The position numbers and the translations under genes are program-made. The notes below the pieces were generated by a model. The model searched no databases and was not told the origin of the DNA. It saw only the letters and a program-made list of their open reading frames with translations. From Bryopsis sp. KO-2023 (Eukaryota; Chlorophyta; Ulvophyceae; Bryopsidales; Bryopsidaceae), in NCBI GenBank assembly GCA_030272585.1, contig BSYQ01000012.1, positions 3,286,001 to 3,350,000 on the forward strand: a stretch of 64,000 bases of DNA, in the 5' to 3' direction. Shown piece after piece: positions 56,537-64,000 of the stretch (its first letter is position 1; each line of letters opens with the position of its first letter).

Positions 56537-59500
56537 CCAAAAGTATTCCTTTTGTGTGCTGTTTCAATAGATATGCAGGAATGGGAGCAACAGAGCTGAT
56601 GCAGATTACTTCTTATCGATTAATATTAACAATTGAAAAAAAGATTCGTCACCACACAAACATATATATATATAGCAAAAGGAATAGATTTTTTTAAATA
56701 GAAAAACGCATTTTCCCGAGGGTAAACAAGTTGGATTTGGTACAAGATTTCATTTTTATTTTTTTTGCTCCGGCCCCTCACACCGCCATTTCGGAACGTT
56801 AAATAAAACTGCTTTTACGAAAAAATCAGCCATCCCTGAGTTCTTTGAACGCAGATCTCCGGATGATCTCAGAACCCCAAAACTGAAAAATAAATAAAGT
56901 CAACATCTATTGCCGCAGCGGACCAAACACTTTTCCAAAACGACGAAATACAATTACAAAATGTCTTCCAAAAGCAAAAGAGCCAAACAAGAACCTGCAG
57001 AAGATTAGTTCACCTCCAGGATTCCAACAAAATCCCAAGTCCAGGTCTAAATCGGATAGCTCAAATAGATCATATGCTCCTTCGGTGGCGTTTGCTCTTT
57101 CCATCAGAGGGTCAGTCAATTAAGTGATCGGAAGCTCCGGGGGAACACTCCAGAATGGCGGTGCAATATCCATAAGGTGAAAGCAGTGGAGGTACACCAT
57201 GTCGAAGCTATGCAACACACCTTGGAATTGTCTATTTTTGCACTGGAAATCAAGAGCACAAAACATGGAGGAAATGTCAATAAATGAAAATGAAACAAGT
57301 GATGGGAGTGTTTTATTCACAAAACAAATCAACAAGAAATACAGACAAGCCCACGAAACTGTGGACCTGGCTCACCAATTCAAGCATTTCTTCATCGAAC
57401 GTCCCGCAGGCTCAGCCCTATTAATTTGTGTCAACAGGTGTTCCCACGGAGGAACTGCAGGGCGGTTTACCGAACAAGATCAACAAATATCCATAATTGG
57501 ATGGTATTTGTGACTCTGGAGGTACATTTTCGGTGCTACATTCTGCTTGGAAAGGTGATGCCTCTGAGCATCGACTCAAGTTCTCGCCTCGTTGCCGAAG
57601 GTACATCATTCTATAGCTCAGCTCCACAGATTTCCACGGTGATAGCAGTCCTGACTGCTATCAGGATGCACCGGATTTTCACGAAGTTTTTGAGCGTCGT
57701 TGACTGTGTCTACTGTGAATGACTAAACCTTTTCGAAAGCCTTATTCATTGCACAAGAAAGCACTCCAAATCACTCCAAATTCACAGAAACATGAGATTT
57801 CACTTCGATCGAATAAGAAATGGAAGCTGGACTCGTGTGCCATTCAAATAGCCATGTTTTCACCTTTGCAATACTGTGTAGCCTCCTTGATGGCATAAGG
57901 ATGACATCCCTGATGTCCAATTTGTTGATCTCAATGCTGCTCCAGCTTTCGTAAATGTGTTTGAATCCATCTAGAAAATCGGCTCGAAATGATAGACTCG
58001 AGACTTTCAGAAGGGCACCACAATGTCCGCCAGGCACCCCCAGGATCCCGCCCATATGTTGTGCACCTTTGGCAGTTCTTAAGTTTCAAAAGCAAAGTGA
58101 ACGATTCAACATAATCCGGCCCGACAACCCCCCCCCCCCATCTTAGCAGGGTTTCTTCACGATCCGCATCCAAAATGTGCACCATTGCTTCTGGGCATTG
58201 TTGCGGTGAGTTTTTTCAGACGTGCCTGGCTGAAAACTGAGCCTAAGTTCTCGTGAGAAATGTGCTCCCAAAACATCCATTCTCCAGGGAAATGTCCACC
58301 TTATCAGCCCTCGACTTTGTCACTCGTTGAAATGAAAATCTACCTTTTGCATTTGCTGACGAGCTGGGCTTCAAATAGCCCGCCACTTTCCCAGGATAGG
58401 CCGTCCCATCAGCTACATCCAATAGCCCAGTCACATTGATGTGCCCATGCACCTGCTTCACCATCGGCTCCCAATGCGAACATGAATACATGAACACCAA
58501 AGTCCCATTGAACATCCCATCAACTGAAGACTGCCTAAATCTGAATACCAATGCAACACTTTTTCATGACTGCAAAAGTACGCATACTCTCCTCCCTGTT
58601 CAACATGCCCTATTCCCCCAGAAAATCTGTTGAAGCAAAGAGACCATATACTTCTCATTGTTTCAGATGTTGCACATATCTATTGTCCAAGTCGACTATA
58701 ATTTCTTCTCCCACTTCAGAAGTTGCAAACAATGATGCATATGTGTGCAAAGAGTTGGGCTATCTGTGACCCACTTCTCTCTGCAAGGATCCATCCCTGC
58801 ACGCTTCTCTTTATCAACATCCACAGGGGTCAATCCATCGGTGGTGTTCTCAGCAGCACTGCTGGTGGTGGGCTGACTCTCATGGGGATCGACGGCAAAA
58901 CTGCTGTCCAATTTGGATCCACTCAGCTCTTCAATCATGGCCTTACATTACCTGCCGCCCAAATGCACAGTGTCAAAAAAAAACTCGCCAATAAACAAGG
59001 CTCCGCCATCCTCCCTTCCTCCTCGTTGGGCGTTGCAACTGCAAAGGCTATCTTGTTCAAGAAAGGATCGCACGATCCCATCAACCTGGGACGTTGTAGG
59101 CATGACCAACCCTTGGAGACTCTTTTTTTAAAAAATGTTTTCCATCATTCGCCCCCCCCTCCCTTAAATAAGGGGAAAAAAAACATTCACAATCTTTTTC
59201 TTTTTCTTTTTGTTGAAACTGACATGACCCCCCATTTGTTGAAGACGCTGAATATTGAAAAGTCGAAATTCGACAAAAAACGACCCGAAATCTCTAAAAG
59301 AAGGACAACTGAAACATCATCCACCAGCAAATTCACATTTCGAATTGCTGATGTTTTTTCTCTGCCATTCTAAAATAAAACACTCCACCCTGAAGGATGG
59401 CCACCCCAGGTTCTTGGTTCATATGAAAAGAGGTGTCAAAAAAAAAGGGAAAAAAAAACCCAGCCCAATCGAACACCTTTCTTTCCCTTTTTTTTTTCTT

Positions 59501-59697
59501 TTCCCCAAAAGTGAATGCACTTGGAAACAGCCACCCACCCATCCGAAAAACTCACCCGATCTGCAATTTCTTCACAGTTTTACAGCGTGACCTCAAACCG
59601 TCCCCTCTCCACTTTCTTCATTTCAAAACACCCATTTCCCCCCCCCAACCCCAATTTCTTTTTTCAAACGGGGACCATAAATTTAGTTTTGCCTTTT
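56537..59697. other. Arm 2 region with no recognisable gene
   Basis: Mirror of 6032-9192. The single base difference at 59129 lengthens one + strand frame (58723-59373) from 135 to 216 residues, but neither version resembles a known protein. Confidence 0.4.
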
Positions 59698-59944
59698 TCA
59701 AGCAAAAGGGTTGCCTGACGACTGCAACCCCCCCTGCAAACCAGACTGAGGTTGATTAACCCGGCTGAATTCCAGAGTAACCTTGACCACCCTGGGGATA
59801 AAACCCAGATGTCTGCATTGCTCCAAAGCCACTTTGCGGCTGAGGACTCCCGTTGAATCCAGTCTGGTTGCCATGCATAGCCCCACCAAAAGCGCCATCT
59901 CCTTGTTGAATTGGCACACCGAACCCAGCCTGGGGGTTGGGATT
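59698..59944 (-). pseudogene. Q/G/F-rich NPF tail fused to SF3B1 fragment, arm 2
   Basis: Mirror of 5785-6031. Same fusion point after REFGAG and the same frame change before the NPF-containing end. Confidence 0.5.
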
Positions 59945-62160
59945 TCCTGCACCGAACTCCCTGGATTTGTCTGTCAGCTGGCTGAGAGCGGACTTCCTTT
60001 GCGGGGGGGGGGGGTCCATTTTTGACATGCAGCAACAGCTTCATGATTTTCCTTTCCTTGGCATCCTCCGAGTTCAGATCCTCTTCGTTGATTTCTTGAA
60101 GCAAGACCCCAAAGTGTTGCAAATCTTCAGGCTTCATTTCTGGCAGCCCCTTAGGGGTGGCTGGAACATCAGATCTCCCCAATCTGCACAATACAGTCCG
60201 TCCAAAATTAGACGTATGCAAACCTTTTTGGTTGCTCAGGAAACCAACGAGTTTTCAGTGACCGGCCCGGACGAGGATTGTTCGGTGGATCCACGGTCCG
60301 AAATATAATTATCTATTCAATTCTTGATGCATATCCCACAAAAGAAATCGACAAAACACCAGTGGGTATATGCCATGTGTTTTCTTAGCAAGGTTGGTTA
60401 TGGAAGAAAAAAACCAGGGCAAAATCCGTGATTGTCAGGTTGTCGATCAGCCAGCTTTAAAACAGGGAAAAATTGTTCCAGATCATTTCATGCAGACAGG
60501 AGGGTTGCACTCACACATTGTCTTCGGGAATGCTGTATAGTGGGGCACCCCCATCGGAGGGTGGGCGTTGCTGTCACTTTTCTTGCTCGAGTTCGAATCA
60601 GTAGATAGCCTTGAGGTGGGTCCAAGATCTAGGGGCAAGGGGGAAAGAATTGAAGTCAAGCAGAAGGAGAAAAATATCTTAGCCAAAAGACAGGCATGCC
60701 ACCATGAAAAGCTGGAATATGTCTCACTCAAAAACCAAGGGGTCGAAGATGTAAAGAGCAGCAAGCTAAGGGGCCCCATCAAATAATAACAAAGGACGAA
60801 AAAACATCTCCACATGCGTTTTCCAACTCCAGAACAAGGTGGCTTTAAATATCCTACCCAAAAGTTGCCAAAAACAGTGTTTTTCCTTTGCAATCCACAT
60901 CATTGCATGTAAGGTATCAGAGATTAATATTACTTCTGATAGTATCTGACTGAACCCCACCTTGTATCCTTCTTTCTCTCCGGGCAGCATGGAATCGACC
61001 TCATCATCAGCCAAAGGCCTGTCTCTTTCCTCAATTTCCCGATCCCATCGCATTTGCTGGAAACATACGAAATTTGGATTTAAAAAACATGTCTTTACAC
61101 TCACACGATGTGGGCAATTTCAGCATAACTTCATTCTGACAAAATATCTCCTCCGTAAAATTGAGGGGTTTCGCAAATCAATCAATACATGCAACAAATT
61201 GCGAGCGGTTCACTGGATGCCGAAAGGGGACCCATGAAAACACACATCGTGAAGTACCTGATATTGCTCAGGCGTCAGGAGGACTTTAGGAAGTGCCCTT
61301 GGGGTGGGGGTTTCCATACCAGGGACGCCCATGGGCGTCACCCCCATGCCCAGGCCAGCGGTGACAACTGGCGTCGCTCCCACAACTGGAGTAGCCTGAG
61401 CCTTGGGAGTCTGTGACGGACCTGCAGGTGTTTCATCCCATCTTGACCTCGAGCGCTTTGCTGGTGTAGGTGTCATCTGTTGCAAAAGAAATATATGATG
61501 GTCGTCAATTCCGGAAAACAGGATCCAATATGCTGCCATGGGGCTTATTTTTCCAATCGGTGTTCAATCCATCAAAGGGAAAGGAGTCGACTTCCGCATC
61601 AAAAATAATACCCAGCATGTTTTACCCCCTAAAATAATCCAATGTCACACTGTGCATAAGAATAAGACTGTGATAGACACCCTTTCTCAGATTTCAACTA
61701 TTTCCCCTTTGGTGACTGATTTCATTCGATGTTCAATATTTGCAATTCTACTCACCGAGACTGTCGTTTGCGCAGTGGGTGTCTCTCCAATCCATGCAGG
61801 CGTCTCGTCGACCTTCGGGAAAAACAGGGATTTAGAAAACACTTCTGGTGACCTTGCTGCCCTCCAAAGATCTCCCAAAATTTTCACAGGCACCCCAAGA
61901 GGTTTATAAACAACAAGAAACTTGACAAAATCAACCCACAGGCATAACCCACAACCATTGCACAACTCACTCTTCCAGGAGTTGGGGTTTCATCCCATCT
62001 GTTTCTTCTTGGAGTGGGCTCCACTCCCAGTCTGCCTGGTGTGGGGGTGGTATCCCACCTCCCAGGTGTGGCATCAGAGTGACCTGGAGTGGCATCCCAT
62101 CGTGAACCTCCATGACCAGGAGTGCCATCTGCATCCCAATCCAAGGTCTTCACTTTTTTC
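59945..62160 (-). pseudogene. Truncated, frameshifted SF3B1 fragment, arm 2
   Basis: Mirror of 3569-5784, with the same six exons and the same two frame breaks. The 5' truncation is again about 230 bp from the terminal repeat. Confidence 0.85.
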
Positions 62161-62390
62161 CTGAAAAAAAAGCAGGGGTGAAAACAACACACTCACGCCT
62201 TGTCCTATAGGTCCTCAACCTATATCTATATATAGTGTGGGATGATACCACACTTCTGCAGGCAATGCCAACAGAGTTTGGCAGTTTGGCATTGTAACAC
62301 AAACCAAAACTGAAGGAATCACACAGGATTGACTGTACCAATGAGGGTGTGCCATGCAGCAAACTGGTTTATTTCCAAACTGGGTTGCAG

Positions 62391-62751
62391 TTAAGGAATT
62401 ACCCTACGAAGCTCTGCGTCCCGCAGAGGGCAGGAGTGTCACGCGGGGCGAGCGCGATGCCCGACGCAGGATTTCGACGTTTCGCCAGGGCGCCTTGGTG
62501 GTGGTAAAGGACGACGGAAAGCAGTGGTGGGAGCAGGTCAAGCAAGACTTCGGCGGCCCTCCGTCGTGCCGCTGATGCCGTGTGGAGCGAGAAGTGTGTT
62601 GCCAAAGCGCGGACTTGACGACGTGGAAAATTTAACACTTCCTTAAATTTTCGGAGTAACAGCATTCGGACTGATGGCGTTCGGACTTACGACATTCGGA
62701 CTTACGGCATTCGGACTGACACACATTCGGACTAATGGCATTCGGACTGAA
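62391..62751 (-). repeat. Outer terminal repeat of arm 2
   Basis: Mirror of 2978-3338. On the + strand (62391-62575) it carries an open frame reading KELPYEALRPAEGRSVTRGE and onward to a stop at 62573, with codons for VVVKDDGKQWWEQVKQDFGG. The frame is intact here and broken in the inner copies. Confidence 0.85.
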
Positions 62752-62767
62752 GGTACCGAACCAAAAA

Positions 62768-62911
62768 TCAACCGTTATTGAATCAGTACGGTTGAATCAA
62801 CACGGTCGCATCGCAAATCGTCGTCGAGTTGATTCAACACGGTTGATCTTTGTTAAATCAACGCATGTTGAATCAACGTGGTTGATTCAACACGTGACAT
62901 TTTTCCGACGT
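62768..62911. repeat. Palindromic iteron array (GTTGAATCAACACG family), copy B
   Basis: About 144 bp of GTTGAATCAACACG and GTTGATTCAACACG units in both orientations, abutting the outer end of arm 2. It ends in CACGTGACATTTTTCCGACG exactly like copy A at 20412-20736. Confidence 0.8.
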
Positions 62912-63088
62912 TATTACAAAATAGATTCCGCTACCAGCCTTACAAAAACTAAGAATAACTCTTTCAGATTGATTTTAAAAAAAATAGTCCAGTCCAAAAT
63001 CAATATTAGGAGAAAGAAAGAAAGAAGAGGGAAAATAGCTTTCCACAAATTCCCAACCTACTTATTTTGGCAATAGATTGAGTGGAAT

Positions 63089-63601
63089 TCAGGTGAGGTT
63101 AAAATTAGTACCCCTCTCTCCATTCTTGAAAAAAGACATTTGGATTGATTTCAGCAAAATCGAAATGGTTTTATACACAATCGACACCAAAAGTTGTACA
63201 CCAGTTGCAAACAACCCGAGAAGGTGGGTGTGAAACTGTTCGATGGGCGCCCACTCGAAGACGGAGTCGGGCATTAAAAAAATAATGCCGTCTCCGTCTT
63301 TCGGTTGGATCCCTGGTAGATCAACGCGGTGGAAAAATCCACCAGGAAGGCCGCCCGCCACAGGACCCTCAACAAACAATTGTTTGCAAACTTTGACGCC
63401 AGGGCGCCACCCGTTCGTCGTTGACCTCTTCGACTGCTGAAGAAGAGGCCAATCGTCCCATACTTTGGGGGAAGTATGGGACGATGACCCCTTGTTGTGA
63501 AAAGGGCAATTAATGGAAAGGAGAGTAGTGGAAGTAGGGACATTTATTAAGGGAAATGGGGGGAATTCGAACAGAAACAGTGAACGGTTATGGACAGTCA
63601 T
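63089..63601 (-). CDS. Unrecognised 170-residue ORF
   Basis: This is an ATG-initiated, uninterrupted frame on the minus strand. The middle reads like protein (QLFVEGPVAGGLPGGFFHRV and DGDGIIFLMPDSVFEWAP), and the C-terminal third has a hydrophobic stretch (LLGLFATGVQLLVSIVYKTI). I recognise no family. Several perfect hairpins lie within it, so it may belong to a mobile element, or its openness may be accidental. It lies in unduplicated DNA between the palindromic iteron array and the right edge. Confidence 0.3.
   Translation of the reverse strand: MTVHNRSLFLFEFPPFPLINVPTSTTLLSINCPFHNKGSSSHTSPKVWDDWPLLQQSKRSTTNGWRPGVKVCKQLFVEGPVAGGLPGGFFHRVDLPGIQPKDGDGIIFLMPDSVFEWAPIEQFHTHLLGLFATGVQLLVSIVYKTISILLKSIQMSFFKNGERGTNFNLT
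63452..63485. other. Perfect 14 bp hairpin
   Basis: ATCGTCCCATACTT, a six-base loop TGGGGG, then AAGTATGGGACGAT. A second stem (CCTCTTC…GAAGAGG) lies just before it at about 63425-63449, and CAAACAATTGTTTG, a perfect palindrome, lies at about 63374-63387. Confidence 0.85.
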
Positions 63602-63617
63602 GTGTTAGCATAAACGT

Positions 63618-63653
63618 AACGGCGCAGCAGTTATAACTGTAAGCTGCGCCGTT
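63618..63653. other. Perfect 11 bp GC-rich hairpin with palindromic loop
   Basis: AACGGCGCAGC pairs with GCTGCGCCGTT across a 14-base loop that itself contains AGTTATAACT. It could be a cruciform, a terminator-like stem or a degenerate transposon end. Confidence 0.85.
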
Positions 63654-63907
63654 TCGGCTGACGTTTCAGCGAAAGAGTTTTGGCGGGGACGACGAACGGT
63701 CGCACGCCAGAAACTCGCAAACCCATAAGAGAGCGAGAGTTTATTCATGTAACGAACACATTTACAGCGAGTCGCTAGAACAAAGCTTGTACTCGAGAGG
63801 TGTTCCAACCGTTGAGAGTGAAACGACGTCGAGTGGACGTCCGTAACTGCAAAATCAAAGCGAAGAGTTGTCGACAGACAAGAGACGTCTGTGCGAGACG
63901 AGATAAG

Positions 63908-64000
63908 ATGGGAACAACACAACATGGTTTCGGAGCCGGAAAGATAGGGAGAGTGGTAGGCCTGTTGCTGACAGTCCTGATGTCGGTAGACGCACAGAAT
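63908..64000 (+). CDS. Start of a secreted-protein gene, cut by the window edge
   Basis: An ATG at 63908 opens a frame that stays open to the last base. Its first 28 residues (MGTTQHGFGAGKIGRVVGLL, then LTVLMSVDA) have the n, h and c regions of a signal peptide, followed by QN. Only the N-terminus is visible, so no family can be given. Confidence 0.35.
   Translation, partial: MGTTQHGFGAGKIGRVVGLLLTVLMSVDAQN

Larger units (their letters stand above)
47471..62763 (-). repeat. Arm 2 of the 15.3 kb inverted repeat
   Basis: This is the reverse complement of 2966-18257. It carries the same order of terminal repeat, NHE pseudogene, coiled-coil fragment, FtsH fragment, unassigned region, chimeric tail, SF3B1 fragment and terminal repeat. 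Observed differences from arm 1: A instead of T at 59129; CGCATGGAGG in place of ten G at 51555-51564; and 13 instead of 12 C at 48949-48961. Its outer edge at 62763 is followed within five bases by the second iteron family, so the two arms sit in different flanking DNA. Confidence 0.95.

Noticed and set aside
63605..63925. 106-residue minus-strand ORF
   Set aside because: The composition is not protein-like, it spans the GC hairpin, and it overlaps the likely promoter of the + strand secreted gene.
1..64000. CRISPR arrays, bacterial operons, rRNA genes
   Set aside because: No regularly spaced unique-spacer arrays, no ribosome-binding sites and no rRNA-like sequence were seen. The iteron arrays lack unique spacers.

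Overview
The window is nuclear eukaryotic DNA. Genes are split by short GT-AG introns, intergenic DNA is full of long A, T, C and G homopolymers, and there are no bacterial-style operons. It probably comes from an alga or another lineage with a green-type plastid history. The best evidence is a decayed gene fragment of the chloroplast type-A FtsH protease (FTSH1/5 class) and an EamA transporter with a presequence-like N-terminus. The exact lineage cannot be fixed from the sequence; a chlorarachniophyte or green alga is a guess.

The dominant structure is a giant inverted repeat. Arm 1 (2966-18257) reappears reverse-complemented as arm 2 (47471-62763), each about 15.29 kb, around a unique 29.2 kb spacer. 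I found only three places where the arms differ, two of them at homopolymers. Each arm is itself bounded by an inverted pair of diverged ~350 bp terminal repeats that end in 15-16 bp iterons built on CATTCGGACT. The arm therefore looks like a giant TIR element, or like host DNA caught between two small inverted elements. Every gene recognised inside the arms is broken: a 5'- and 3'-truncated SF3B1 copy joined to the tail of another gene, an FtsH fragment, an NHE-type Na+/H+ exchanger with three in-frame stops, and coiled-coil exons.

The spacer genes, in contrast, have open, phase-consistent exons. From left to right they are: a secreted glycine-rich protein (-), a ten-exon unit that joins a GT8 glycosyltransferase to a DEDDh RNA exonuclease (-), a coiled-coil protein (-), and a secreted, probably GPI-anchored glycoprotein (+). 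These are followed by an EamA-family transporter (-), a diverged paralogue of that glycoprotein (-), and a phytanoyl-CoA-dioxygenase-like enzyme (+).

Outside the arms, the left edge (1-2965) holds a small zinc-ribbon/LIM-like protein gene. The right edge (62764-64000) holds a second palindromic repeat family (GTTGAATCAACACG iterons, also present at 20.4-20.7 kb), a cluster of perfect hairpins, an unrecognised ORF and the start of a secreted-protein gene. The spacer genes share no obvious pathway. The main biological interest is the inverted duplication and its cargo of disabled gene fragments, the GT8-exonuclease fusion, and the two-member glycoprotein family.
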